This document shows, piece by piece, positions 32,672 through 42,240 of a DNA stretch of 64,000 nucleotides (the first letter of the stretch is position 1; the number at the start of each line of letters is the position of its first letter). The DNA comes from CAZABP01 sp964483245 (GTDB lineage Bacteria; Planctomycetota; UBA1135; UBA2386): NCBI GenBank assembly GCA_964483245.1, contig CAZABP010000009.1, positions 1-64,000 on the forward strand, given 5' to 3'. The translations under genes were made by a program, and so were the position numbers. The notes below the pieces were generated by a model, which was not told where the DNA came from, did no database searches, and saw only the letters and a list, made by a program, of their open reading frames with translations.

Positions 32672-35506
32672 ATGACTCCGAACCCGCAGACCGATCGTGA
32701 TCCGCCGAACCGCCTCGGCACCGCGCTGCGGCTGAGCCTCGAGTTCCGCGCTTCCGGCCGCCACGACGTCGACGCGTTCCTGGACGAGCACGCAGAGCTG
32801 CGCGAGCTGATCGAACCGATGTTGCGCGCCGACGATCGTCCCCCCGAGCCGGTCGCCGATCGTGAGCGTCTCGCGCCGGGCACGACGATCGGCGGCTACG
32901 AGCTCGAATCCGTGCTCGGCCGCGGCGGGATGGGAACGGTGTTCCGTGCGCGCCAGCCACGCCTCGGACGCCACGTCGCGATCAAGGTGCTCTCGATCCC
33001 TCTCGCGCTGGTGCAGGAGCGCGCGCTGTGGCGGTTCCAGCGCGAGGCACGGCTGCTCGCGACGCTGGACCACCCCGGCATCGTCAAAGTGTTCGATGCC
33101 GGCGTCGAAGCCGGGGTCCCGTACTACGTGATGGAGCTGATCGCCGGCGCGCCGTTGAACAGCGTCCTCGCGGCGGTGCGCCGCGCCGGTCTCGCTGGCG
33201 CGACCTGCGCCACGGTGCGCGCCGCGGTCGCCGGCAGTCTCGCGGAGCTCGACGATGCGGTGCCTTCCACGCGCAGCCCGGGCAGCTACGTGGCTGCGAT
33301 CGCGGAGATCGGCGCGCAGGTCGCGGAGGCGCTCGCCTGTGCGCACGCGGCCGGGGTGATCCACCGCGACGTCAAGCCGGGCAACGTGCTGCTCTGCGCC
33401 GATGGGCGAGCGATGCTCGCGGATTTCGGCGTCGCGCACCACGACGGCGCGGCAGCGCTGACCGTGACCGGCGACTTCGCCGGGACGCCTTCGTACATGT
33501 CGCCGGAGCAGGCTTCCGGTCGTGCCGCCGATCACCGCTCGGATCTGTTCTCACTCGGCGTGCTGCTGTACGAAGCGCTGACGCTGCAGCTTCCGTTCGC
33601 CGGCAACGACACGCTCGCTGTGCTCGACAGCCTGCGCCGCGACGACCCGCGGGAGCCGGCGCAATGGAACCGATCGATCCCGGCCGATCTGTCCGCGGTG
33701 GTCCTGAAGGCGATGGCGAAGGAGCCGGAACGGCGCTACCAGGCCGCCGGCGAGCTGGCGGCCGACCTGCGCGCGTTCCTCGCCGGCCAGCCGGTCTCGG
33801 CGCGACATCCGACGCGCTGGCAGCGGCTGCATCGGTGGGCACGGCGCGAGCCGTGGCGGGCCGCGGCGCTCGGGATCGGCGCGGCGGGTCTGCTGGCGCT
33901 CGGCGCGCTCAGCATCTCGTTCACCAACAGCCTGTTGCTCGAGTCCGCGCGGACCCGCGCCGCGCTCGACGACTTCAACCGTCTCGCGCTCGGTGTGCGG
34001 CTCGAACAGGCGCAGCATTCGGCCGCCGCGTTCCGGATCGCGCGGGCGGACGCGATTCCACGGATGCAGCAGTGGCTGCAGCAGGTCGGGGAGCCGCTCG
34101 CAGCCGAGCTGCCACGCCTGCGCGAACTGCTGGCGGAGGTCCGCGGCCGCGCGCTGCCATACGACGAGGAGGCCGCCGCTGCGGACCGGGAGTCCCATCC
34201 CGAGGCTGCGCGTCTCGCGAAGCTGCAGGTCGAGGCGCAGCGTCTCGAGGCGATGGCCCCACGGACCAGCGATGCCGCTGTCAGCGTCCAGATCCGGGAG
34301 CGGCTCGAAGCGCTCGCGCGGGAACACGACCCGCTGCGCGACCGCATCGCCGCGCGACGCACGTGGCTCTTTCCCGATCCACAGACCAGCTTCCTGCACG
34401 ACCAGATCGCAGCACTGGTGGTCCGGCTGGAGCAGTTCGCGGAGTCGGAACGCGGCACGCTCGCGCACGTGCGCGCGCAACTGGCCTGGGCTGCAGCAAG
34501 CCAGCAGCGCTGTTTCGTGGACGGCAGCGCAGCATGGGCGGAAGCCTCCGCAGCCATCGCTGCGGATCCGCGCTACGCGGGGCTGCGACTGCGCCCGCAG
34601 ACCGACCTCCTGCCGGTCGGCCCGGATCCGAAGAGCGGGCTCTGGGAGTTCGTGCACCTCCGGTCAGGCGCGGCCGGGCGGGAGACCCCGCCCCGGCGCG
34701 CCGACGGCACGTTCGAGCCGAACGGCGACATGGGGATCCTGTTCGTGCTGCTGCCGGGCGGGCGGTTCCGGATGGGCGCGCAGCCGACCGATCCGGATGC
34801 GCCGAACTACGACCCTGACGCCGGGCCGCACGAAGCCCCGGTGCACGAAGTCGAGCTCGCGCCGTTCTTCCTCGCCAAGTACGAGCTGACGCAGGCGCAG
34901 TGGCGACGGCTGACCGGTGGCGAAGAGCCGTCGTACTACCGGACCGCGGTGCTGCTCGCGTTCCCGCCGCAGATCACCGACCACAACCCGCTCGAAAACG
35001 TCCCGCATGGCCGGATGCGCGACGTGCTCGAGGATCACGGCCTGCGGCTGCCGACCGAAGCGCAGTGGGAGTACGCCTGCCGCGCCGGTCGCAGCACGCC
35101 GCTCGGCTTCGACGACCGGACGCAGGCGGATCGCTACGGCAACCTGGCCGATGCATCGCCGATCAAGGTCGCCGCCCCGTGGCCGTGCGACCCGGAGCTG
35201 GACGATGGGCACGTCGTGCATGCTCCGGTCGGCAGCTATCTGCCGAACGACTTCGGCCTGCACGACATGCATGGCAACGTCAGTGAGGCGACCGCGGACC
35301 TCGCGATCGAGTACGGGCGCCCGGTCCGTGCCGGTGACGGGCTGCGCGAGCAATGGCTGGCCGACGGCGGCTCGTTCATGCAGCGCGGCGGCGCGTTCTC
35401 ACAGGCCCTCGTACGGCAGCGTGCATCGGATCGTTCGCTGTCGCAGACGGCGGACTATCGCGCGGACAACGTCGGGGTCCGCCCCGCACGCGCGATCGAG
35501 CCGTGA
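32672..35506 (+). CDS. Ser/Thr protein kinase with FGE-sulfatase-like (SUMF1) domain
   Basis: The 944-residue product has an N-terminal ~70-residue helical region and then a complete Hanks-type kinase. The glycine loop is GRGGMG (83-88), the ATP-Lys is K105, HRDVKPGN holds D233, DFG is at 251-253, and GTPSYMSPEQ is at 271-280. About 45 extra residues are inserted after the hinge (from ~163). A transmembrane helix lies at ~396-417. A coiled-coil-like helical region follows (~420-640), and the last ~260 residues are a formylglycine-generating-enzyme-like domain (GGRFRMGAQPTDPD, LPTEAQWEYACRAGRSTP, HDMHGNVSEA). It is probably a membrane receptor kinase; the FGE-like part likely serves in binding rather than catalysis. 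Confidence 0.9.
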   Translation: MTPNPQTDRDPPNRLGTALRLSLEFRASGRHDVDAFLDEHAELRELIEPMLRADDRPPEPVADRERLAPGTTIGGYELESVLGRGGMGTVFRARQPRLGRHVAIKVLSIPLALVQERALWRFQREARLLATLDHPGIVKVFDAGVEAGVPYYVMELIAGAPLNSVLAAVRRAGLAGATCATVRAAVAGSLAELDDAVPSTRSPGSYVAAIAEIGAQVAEALACAHAAGVIHRDVKPGNVLLCADGRAMLADFGVAHHDGAAALTVTGDFAGTPSYMSPEQASGRAADHRSDLFSLGVLLYEALTLQLPFAGNDTLAVLDSLRRDDPREPAQWNRSIPADLSAVVLKAMAKEPERRYQAAGELAADLRAFLAGQPVSARHPTRWQRLHRWARREPWRAAALGIGAAGLLALGALSISFTNSLLLESARTRAALDDFNRLALGVRLEQAQHSAAAFRIARADAIPRMQQWLQQVGEPLAAELPRLRELLAEVRGRALPYDEEAAAADRESHPEAARLAKLQVEAQRLEAMAPRTSDAAVSVQIRERLEALAREHDPLRDRIAARRTWLFPDPQTSFLHDQIAALVVRLEQFAESERGTLAHVRAQLAWAAASQQRCFVDGSAAWAEASAAIAADPRYAGLRLRPQTDLLPVGPDPKSGLWEFVHLRSGAAGRETPPRRADGTFEPNGDMGILFVLLPGGRFRMGAQPTDPDAPNYDPDAGPHEAPVHEVELAPFFLAKYELTQAQWRRLTGGEEPSYYRTAVLLAFPPQITDHNPLENVPHGRMRDVLEDHGLRLPTEAQWEYACRAGRSTPLGFDDRTQADRYGNLADASPIKVAAPWPCDPELDDGHVVHAPVGSYLPNDFGLHDMHGNVSEATADLAIEYGRPVRAGDGLREQWLADGGSFMQRGGAFSQALVRQRASDRSLSQTADYRADNVGVRPARAIEP

Positions 35507-35542
35507 CGCTCGTGCGAGCCGGCGCCGCGGGCCCGCTGCGGA

Positions 35543-36169
35543 TCAGAACTCGCCGCGCCGCAGTGCCTCGACGCGGTCTGCGAGCCGTCCGAGCGCGCGG
35601 GAGAACCGCATGCGCGCGGCGTTCTCGGCGATGCCCAGCCGCGCGCCGATCGCGCCGAACGATTCCCCGGCCCACTCGCGCAGCACGATGACGTCACGAT
35701 CCTCCGGTTCGAGCAGGTCGAGCGCGAGGCGGAGCCAGGCCTCTTCCTCGCTGCGCGAAGCCTGCTGACTGGGAGAGTTCCTGGTGCTCGCGCGCGGGTC
35801 GAGACACAGCACCGAGTCCTCCGGCAGCGGCGCCTGCCGCGCCCGATCGCGCCGCATCCGCCCATAGAACTCGTGACGCTCGCGCATGACGTTTTCCACG
35901 ATGCGCGCCACGAGCCTGCGGAAGCTGTCGCGGCTCGGGACCAGGAACCGCGGCGTGTAATCGAGGATCTCGAGGACCGCATCGTGCAGGAAGTCGTTGG
36001 TCTCGCCGTGCTGGCGCAGCGCACCGCCCAGACGCTGCCGCACGCGCCGGCGGATCCAGTCCAGGTCGCGCTGCAGCAGCTCGCGGAGGGCGTTCCGATC
36101 TCCGCCGTGCCACCGCTGCAGCAGCTCGAGCGTCCGGTCGGACGGGTCGGCTTCGCTCGGATCGGTCAT
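35543..36169 (-). CDS. ECF-type RNA polymerase sigma factor
   Basis: Taking the ATG at 36169, the product has 208 residues. Region 2 spans about 14-95 (ALRELLQRDLDWIRRRVRQRL, ETNDFLHDAVLEIL, FRRLVARIVENVMRER) and region 4 about 150-200 (LLEPEDRDVIVLREWAG, FGAIGARLGIAENAARMRFSRAL). The linker is long and Ser/Arg-rich. It is convergent with the kinase gene, 36 bases between stops. ECF factors paired with Hanks kinases are a recurring planctomycete theme, so phosphorylation control is plausible but not shown here. Confidence 0.87.
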   Translation of the reverse strand: MTDPSEADPSDRTLELLQRWHGGDRNALRELLQRDLDWIRRRVRQRLGGALRQHGETNDFLHDAVLEILDYTPRFLVPSRDSFRRLVARIVENVMRERHEFYGRMRRDRARQAPLPEDSVLCLDPRASTRNSPSQQASRSEEEAWLRLALDLLEPEDRDVIVLREWAGESFGAIGARLGIAENAARMRFSRALGRLADRVEALRRGEF

Positions 36170-36328
36170 GGTCGGCTGGGCCGTTGCGGATCGCCCTGCA
36201 TGGTGCCCGCGGACCTGCTGGGCGGCAATGCGCGGGCCCCGCGACTGCGACGGCGGGCTCGACATTCCGGTGTGCGGTTCTTGCGTGGACGCGACTACTA
36301 CGCAGCACGACCCACCACACGTCACGCC

Positions 36329-37912
36329 ATGCAGCATCCCATACGACGTCTCTCACGTTTCCTCGCCGTGCTGTCCGTCCTGGTGGTCCCCGCGCTGATC
36401 GCGCAGGAGACCGACCTGACGCAGACCCCGAATGCCGCCGGGGCCGGCATCGCGCGCTCGTTCATCGACCAGATCGGCGGTGGGCAGGGGGATCTGACGA
36501 CGCCCGACTGCTCGATCTTCCTGATCAAGCGCGACCCGTTCCGCTCGATCGCGCGCGGGCGGCAGCTGTTCCAGCGGAAGTTCACGCAGGCGCAGGGGCT
36601 CGGCCCGCGCACGAACGACGGCGTCGGCAACATCGGTGCCGATGTCTCGCATGGCGCCGGTCTGGCCGACAGCTGTGCGGCCTGCCATGGGCGGCCGCGC
36701 GGCGCCGCGGGCGTCGGCGGCGACGTGTTCACGCGGCCCGACAGCCGCGATGCACCGCACCTGTTCGGTCTGGGACTCGTGGAGATGCTCGCTGACGAGA
36801 TCACGCGCGAGCTGCGCGAGACGCGTACGCGCGCGCAGCAGCTCGCCACGGCCGCCAAGCTGCCGGTCCGGTTGCCGCTGCGCAGCAAGGGGATCCACTA
36901 CGGCTGGATCAAGGCGCTGCCGGACGGCAGCGTGGACGCCAGCGAAGTCGAGGGCGTCGACCGGGATCTCCGTGTGCGGCCGTTCTTCGCGCAGGGCGCC
37001 ACGATCTCGATCCGCGAGTTCCTGGTCGGTGCGCTGAACGCCGAGATGGGGCTCGAAGCGTTCGATCCGATGCTGCTCGCCGCGTCACGTGGCGCCGACG
37101 TCCTGACGCCGTCCGGGATGTTGCTCAGCGGATCACTCGATCGGATCGAACCGCCGGCGGCGCGCAGTGTGACCGACGATCCGGACGGTGACCGGGTGCT
37201 CGACGAGTTCCCGGCCAGCGTCGTCGACCACATGGAGTTCTATCTGCTGAACTACTTCAAGCCGGGCACCTACGACCAGGGGCCGGTCGAGAAGCTGGGT
37301 CGCCATCTGCTGCAGCAGATCGGCTGCACGGAGTGCCACATCCCCGACCTGGTCATCGAGCAGGATCGGCGCGTCGCCGACGTCGAGACGGCCTACGACC
37401 CGCAGCAGCAGGGGATCAACCACCTGTTCGCGACCGCGAAGCCGCTGTTCCGCGAGGTCTACGATGTGCCCGGCCTGCCGCCGCAGAAGCTGCCGGTCGG
37501 TGGGCGCTTCGTCGTGCGCGACATCTTCGCCGACTTCAAGCGGCACGATCTCGGGCCCGCGTTCCACGAGCGCAACTTCGACGGCACCGTGCAGCGGGAG
37601 TTCATGACCGAGCCGCTGTGGGGCGTCGGCTCGACGGCGCCGTACGGTCACGACGGGCGTTCGATCAACCTGCGCGAAGTGATCCTGCGCCACGGCGGCG
37701 AAGCGCTCGCCGCGCGCCGCGCGTTCGAGCGGCTGCCGCAGTACGCGCAGCAGGCCATCCAGCGGTTCCTCGAGTCGCTGGTGCTGTTCGGCCCCCCGGA
37801 CACGGCTTCGAACCTCGATCCCGCGGCGCCCAGCACGCCCGGGTTCCCGATCTTCGGGCACGGCAGCATCAAGCTGTCGGTGCTGTTCAACATCCCGGGG
37901 ATCCCGGAGTGA
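36329..37912 (+). CDS. Di-haem cytochrome c (thiol/peroxidase-type oxidoreductase)
   Basis: The 527-residue product has a signal peptide ending near LIAQE (residue 26). Two c-type haem sites are visible: CAACH at 116-120 and CTECH at 333-337. The long first domain, with SIREFLVGALNAEMG and the second-domain phrase TEPLWGVGSTAPYGHDGRS then LREVILRHGGEA, fits the di-haem oxidoreductase family related to cytochrome c peroxidase (DHOR/MauG-like). It should work in the periplasm, passing electrons or reducing peroxide. Met or His second ligands cannot be assigned with confidence. Its stop is 16 bases from the stop of the convergent exchanger gene. Confidence 0.85.
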   Translation: MQHPIRRLSRFLAVLSVLVVPALIAQETDLTQTPNAAGAGIARSFIDQIGGGQGDLTTPDCSIFLIKRDPFRSIARGRQLFQRKFTQAQGLGPRTNDGVGNIGADVSHGAGLADSCAACHGRPRGAAGVGGDVFTRPDSRDAPHLFGLGLVEMLADEITRELRETRTRAQQLATAAKLPVRLPLRSKGIHYGWIKALPDGSVDASEVEGVDRDLRVRPFFAQGATISIREFLVGALNAEMGLEAFDPMLLAASRGADVLTPSGMLLSGSLDRIEPPAARSVTDDPDGDRVLDEFPASVVDHMEFYLLNYFKPGTYDQGPVEKLGRHLLQQIGCTECHIPDLVIEQDRRVADVETAYDPQQQGINHLFATAKPLFREVYDVPGLPPQKLPVGGRFVVRDIFADFKRHDLGPAFHERNFDGTVQREFMTEPLWGVGSTAPYGHDGRSINLREVILRHGGEALAARRAFERLPQYAQQAIQRFLESLVLFGPPDTASNLDPAAPSTPGFPIFGHGSIKLSVLFNIPGIPE

Positions 37913-37928
37913 GTGCCGGGAGATCCGC

Positions 37929-39149
37929 TCAGCGCCAGACGCTGCGGGCGAGCGGCGGCAGGTGCCGGCGGTAGCCGATCAGGTAGCCGATCCCGAGCAG
38001 GCCGTACAGCGCCGAGAACCCCATCTTCTCGACGTGCAGCCAATGCTCGAGGTCGGCGACCTGCAGCTGTTCGAGGGTGATCGACGTCACGAGCTGTGCT
38101 GCGAACAGCACCAACACCGAGAGTGCTTCCGAAGCCTGGAAGTTGCGGTTCAGCAGCACGCAGACGGCGAAGAAGCTCTGCGCGCCAGTCAGCACGAGCT
38201 CGCTGAACTGGCGCGAGTCGATCGGCATCGCGGCGAGCGGCTTCCCCGCGACCAGCAAGGCGATCCCGTAGGCGACCGGGATCGCGCCGACCAGCAGCGT
38301 CCATTGGTTCAGCTTGCTCGACAGCAAGGTGCCGAAGCCGGCTCCCGGGCGGCGTTTCCACACCAGCAGCGCTGCGACGACGAACTCCGGTGACTCGGAC
38401 GCCAGCGGCGCGAGCCACTGCACGAGGTAGTACCGATCGATCCCGATCAGGCTGCCGCAGGCGAGCAGGTTCTCCGCGAATGGTTCGCTGGAGGCGAAGA
38501 TCCCGCCCCCGGCCAGCACGAAGATCCCGATCGTCGCGAGCCGGCGCCGCGGGACCGGCAGGCGCGCGATCACCTCGGCCGGTCCGACCAGCTCGATCTC
38601 ACCCGAGCCCTGCTTGCTCGCGTAGCGCAGGTAGAACCCGAACAGCGTGCACAGGATCACGGTGTCGAGCAGCGACAGCGAGCCCTTCAACGGGATCACG
38701 AAGCAGTAGATGGTGGCGAGGCCGAGATAGACGACGGCGCCGCCGTGCGCCGGCTCCAGCACGATTTCCCGCTTGCGCGCGCGCAGCCACCAGACGAACA
38801 CCAGGAACGGCCAGCCGAAGCCGATCAACAGCCGGTTCGCGCCGGTCATGTTGGCCAGCGCGTAGGTTGCATAGCTCGGATCGCTGCCGGCGCTGTAGGC
38901 GAAGTACAGATCGACCGCGTACTCCGGCAGCACGGCCAGCAGCGCCACGACGACCAGCGCGAGGTTCTCGCTGACGTCGAGCTGCGCGAGCTCGGCCGCG
39001 GTCCCCATCAAGAACGCGCAGCAGACGATCCCGGCGCCGAACAGCAGCGCACCGGTCACCGGCTCGAAGTGCACGCCTGCGAGCCGGATCGCAGCGACGG
39101 CGATCGCGACCAGGACGAACAGGAAGAACAGGGCGAGGTCAGTGCGCAT
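37929..39149 (-). CDS. Sodium/calcium exchanger-family membrane protein
   Basis: With the ATG at 39149 the product has 406 residues and about ten membrane helices. Two inverted-repeat alpha motifs typical of the CaCA family are present: ALLAVLPEYAVDLYFAY in the first half and LASESPEFVVAALLVW in the second, with SSKLNQWTLLVGAIPVAY downstream. The acidic residue in each repeat (the E of PEY and PEF) would bind Ca2+. The cation partner, H+ or Na+, is not clear from the sequence. An in-frame ATG seven codons upstream adds only a run of prolines. Confidence 0.87.
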   Translation of the reverse strand: MRTDLALFFLFVLVAIAVAAIRLAGVHFEPVTGALLFGAGIVCCAFLMGTAAELAQLDVSENLALVVVALLAVLPEYAVDLYFAYSAGSDPSYATYALANMTGANRLLIGFGWPFLVFVWWLRARKREIVLEPAHGGAVVYLGLATIYCFVIPLKGSLSLLDTVILCTLFGFYLRYASKQGSGEIELVGPAEVIARLPVPRRRLATIGIFVLAGGGIFASSEPFAENLLACGSLIGIDRYYLVQWLAPLASESPEFVVAALLVWKRRPGAGFGTLLSSKLNQWTLLVGAIPVAYGIALLVAGKPLAAMPIDSRQFSELVLTGAQSFFAVCVLLNRNFQASEALSVLVLFAAQLVTSITLEQLQVADLEHWLHVEKMGFSALYGLLGIGYLIGYRRHLPPLARSVWR

Positions 39150-39243
39150 GGTGGGGGGAGGCGGTGGCACGCTACCCGCTCGCAGTGCTCAGACGATGCC
39201 GTCCTCGTGACGCAGCGCCGCCGGTGCGCTCCACTTTGGGGCG

Positions 39244-42186
39244 TTGACCAGGTTGCCCACCGAACACGTCCGCTCGCTCCGGCATGCGCTTGCCGCCGTC
39301 TGGGCGCTCATGTGCGCGGTGGGGACTGCGTTGCCCGCGCAGCAGCCGATCGTCCGCACGTACCAGCGGGCCGAGGGGCTGCCGCACGACCAGATCCGCT
39401 GCTGGATGCAGGACGCGCGGGGGTTCGTCTGGGTCGGCACCGCGGACGGACTCTGCCGCTACGACGGCAGCCGCTTCGTCCGCTACGGGCCGGCGCAGGG
39501 ACTGAGCGGCATCGTCGTCGATTGCCTGGCGGCGCTCGACGACGGTCGCTGGGTCGGCGGCATGCCGGGCCCGGTGCTCGCTTGCTACGACCCGCACGCC
39601 ACGCCGCCGATCCGCTGCGAGGCGCTGCCGCCCGGTTCCGGGCGCAACGTCTGCGCGTTGCTCCCCACGGAGTCCGGCTCGATCCTGGTCGCGACCGAGC
39701 GGGGACTGTTCCGCGCGTGGCTGCGCGAATCCGGTGCGTGCGAGTTCGAGCATCTGGTCGACGATCCGCGCGACGCGTGGTACGGCGCATTGGCGCAGGG
39801 CGCTGGCGGTTCGGTCTGGTACGCGACCAGCGAAGAGCTCGTGTCGATCCGAGGTGGTGCGGTCGCGCGCCAGCGTCGCCCGGATGCGCGCCCGCATGGG
39901 AACGCATGGCGGCTGCTTCCGGATGGATCGGATGCATTCCTGCTGCTCGAAGATCGCCGCTGCACGCGGGTGCACTGCGCTCCGCTGCGGGTCGAGAGCG
40001 TGGCCCTGCCTCCGCTGGGGGAGGGCAGGGCGACCGACTTGCTGCGCGATCGGGCTGGCGACCTGTGGCTCGGCACGATCGCCGGTCTGTGGCGTCTGCG
40101 CGATGGAGCGCCGGCCCAGCTCGTGCACGATTCGCTGTGGGTCTTCGCGCTCGGCGAATCGCGCGATGGCAGTCTCTGGATCGGCACCCGGCAGCACGGC
40201 CTCTGGCAGCATGGAACCGTCCCGCTGCAGCGCATGGTCGCGACCGACGGCAGCGAGCCGCGCGCGGCGCGCGGACTCGTCGTGTTCGGCGAGCAGGCGA
40301 TCGTCACGACCGCGGATGGCGGCCTCATGCGCGCGCATGGAGGAGGCCTCACTCCGCTCGCGGCCGGACGTCAAGCTGCGTTCGACGCCGGATTGGCGCT
40401 CGCCGCCGACCGTGCTGGGAACGTGTGGTTCGGCAGGCGCGACGGGTTGATCCGGGTCGCGGCCACGGACTTGCTGCAGGGCAGCGCGGAGGCGCTACCG
40501 CCGCACGAGCGGTTCGACGTCGCAGTGGACGAGCTGGCGTCGGATCACCACGGCCGCGTGTTCGGACGCGGATCGCCGCGCACGCTGTTCTACGCACTCG
40601 GCGATGGGCGCGGTCTGCAAGCGTTCTCGAAGGAGCCGCTTCCTCCTGCGGCCCCCTCCGGTCCCGTGCTGGCGCTGGACCGCGATGGTCGCCCACTGAT
40701 CGGGGCCAGCACCGGTGTCGTGCGCATCGCGCACGGGCGGGCGATCGCGTTGCATACGAGCGACGGCGAGCCGCTGCGCGCGAGCTGGCTGCACGAAGAT
40801 CGCCAGGGTCGCTGGTGGATGCTGTCGCGGCTGCGCCCCGGGATCGCGCAGGTCGAGGGACTCCCGCACGAGACGGTGGAGCTGCGTTGGTTCGGCACGC
40901 CGGACGGACTGCCGGAAGGACTGCTCTGGATCGGCGACGAGGATGCGCAGGGTCGCCTCTGGTTGACGGGCCCACATGGGATCTGCCGGTTCGACCCGGC
41001 GACCGGACGCGGCGATTCCATGCCGTGGCCGCCCGGGCTCGCGCCCGGAGTCGTGCACGCGATCCGATGCGGCGGCGACGGCTGCGTCTGGTTCGCCACG
41101 GATGCCGGCGTGTTGCGGCTCGTCGGCAGCGGCCTGGCGGCATCTGAACCGCCGAGCTGCCGGTTGGAGCAGCTGTGGATCGCCGGTGAACCGCGCGGGC
41201 TCCCGGACGGTGGGGTCGTCGAGCAGCCGCCGTTCGCACTGCCCGGCTCCGGGGTCAGCCTCGGGCTGAAGCTGACCGCACCGTGGTTCGGCCCCGCGCC
41301 GCTGCGGTATCAGTTCCGGCTGCGCCCCGGCGACGTGGCGTTCTCGCCGCCGCAACCGCTCGAGATGCTGCACCTGACCGGCCTCGCCGCCGGCGACCAC
41401 ACGCTCGAGATCCGCGCGGTGCCGACGATCGGCCCGCCCGGTCCGATCACGACGCCGCTGCGCTTCCGCGTCGAGCCGCCGCTGTGGCAGCGGCCGGGCT
41501 TCGTGCCGCTGGTCGCCGGCGGGTTGCTGCTGCTCGTGTTCGCATGGCACCGCGCGCGAATGCGCCGGCTGCTGGGGATGGAATCGGTGCGCCGCCAGAT
41601 CGCAACGGACCTGCACGACGATCTCGGCGCCGGCCTCGCGCAGGTGGCGGTCCTCAGCGAAGTCGCCAAACGCGCGCCGGATGGCGCGCGGACGTCGCTG
41701 GATGGGATCGGTGATCTCGCGCGCGGAATGCGCGACTCGCTCGGTGACATCGTGTGGGCCGTCGATCCGAGCAAGGACACCCTCGCCGCCGTCGTGCACC
41801 GCCTGCGCGGCGTCGTCGCGAACCTGTTCCCCGAAGAGGACGTGGACGCGGCACTGTCGGCGCCGTCCGACGAGCTGCTCGTGCAGCGTCGCCTGCCGCC
41901 GGATCTGCGCCGGCACCTGTTCCTGTTCGCGAAGGAAGCACTCGCGAACGCAGCGCGGCATGCGCGTGCGCAGCGCGTGCGCTGCGCGTTCGAAGTCGAG
42001 GCGTCGGCGCTGACGTTGACGATCGAAGACGACGGCGTCGGCTTCGACCCCGCGCACGAGGCGCAGGGACTCGGGATGTCGACGCTGCGACGCCGTGCGC
42101 AGGCGGTGCGCGGCAGCCTGGCGCTCGACGCCGCGCCCGGGACCGGCTGCCGGATCCGGCTGCGCGTCCCGCTGCGGCGTACCTGA
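39244..42186 (+). CDS. Membrane sensor histidine kinase with two-component propeller (NarL/LuxR-type)
   Basis: The product of up to 980 residues probably starts at a TTG (39244 or 39253), with GGGG nearby. A signal or anchor helix (ALAAVWALMCAVGTAL) leads into a large periplasmic beta-propeller built of Reg_prop units: DARGFVWVGTADGL, DRAGDLWLGTIAGL, DAQGRLWLTGPHGI. A Y_Y_Y-type Ig-like domain follows (LRYQFRLRPGD, DHTLEIRA) and one membrane helix (~756-774). The HisKA_3 region is TDLHDDLGAGLAQV with the phospho-acceptor H791, and the HATPase has NAARHARA, EDDGVGFD and GLGMSTLRRRA. This is a one-step sensor pairing with the LuxR-type regulator 54 bases downstream. Confidence 0.92.
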   Translation: MTRLPTEHVRSLRHALAAVWALMCAVGTALPAQQPIVRTYQRAEGLPHDQIRCWMQDARGFVWVGTADGLCRYDGSRFVRYGPAQGLSGIVVDCLAALDDGRWVGGMPGPVLACYDPHATPPIRCEALPPGSGRNVCALLPTESGSILVATERGLFRAWLRESGACEFEHLVDDPRDAWYGALAQGAGGSVWYATSEELVSIRGGAVARQRRPDARPHGNAWRLLPDGSDAFLLLEDRRCTRVHCAPLRVESVALPPLGEGRATDLLRDRAGDLWLGTIAGLWRLRDGAPAQLVHDSLWVFALGESRDGSLWIGTRQHGLWQHGTVPLQRMVATDGSEPRAARGLVVFGEQAIVTTADGGLMRAHGGGLTPLAAGRQAAFDAGLALAADRAGNVWFGRRDGLIRVAATDLLQGSAEALPPHERFDVAVDELASDHHGRVFGRGSPRTLFYALGDGRGLQAFSKEPLPPAAPSGPVLALDRDGRPLIGASTGVVRIAHGRAIALHTSDGEPLRASWLHEDRQGRWWMLSRLRPGIAQVEGLPHETVELRWFGTPDGLPEGLLWIGDEDAQGRLWLTGPHGICRFDPATGRGDSMPWPPGLAPGVVHAIRCGGDGCVWFATDAGVLRLVGSGLAASEPPSCRLEQLWIAGEPRGLPDGGVVEQPPFALPGSGVSLGLKLTAPWFGPAPLRYQFRLRPGDVAFSPPQPLEMLHLTGLAAGDHTLEIRAVPTIGPPGPITTPLRFRVEPPLWQRPGFVPLVAGGLLLLVFAWHRARMRRLLGMESVRRQIATDLHDDLGAGLAQVAVLSEVAKRAPDGARTSLDGIGDLARGMRDSLGDIVWAVDPSKDTLAAVVHRLRGVVANLFPEEDVDAALSAPSDELLVQRRLPPDLRRHLFLFAKEALANAARHARAQRVRCAFEVEASALTLTIEDDGVGFDPAHEAQGLGMSTLRRRAQAVRGSLALDAAPGTGCRIRLRVPLRRT

Positions 42187-42240
42187 CCCCGCATCGACAT
42201 GCGGGTGGCGTCCCGGCGCGGGCGGCTATGTTCGCGAGCC

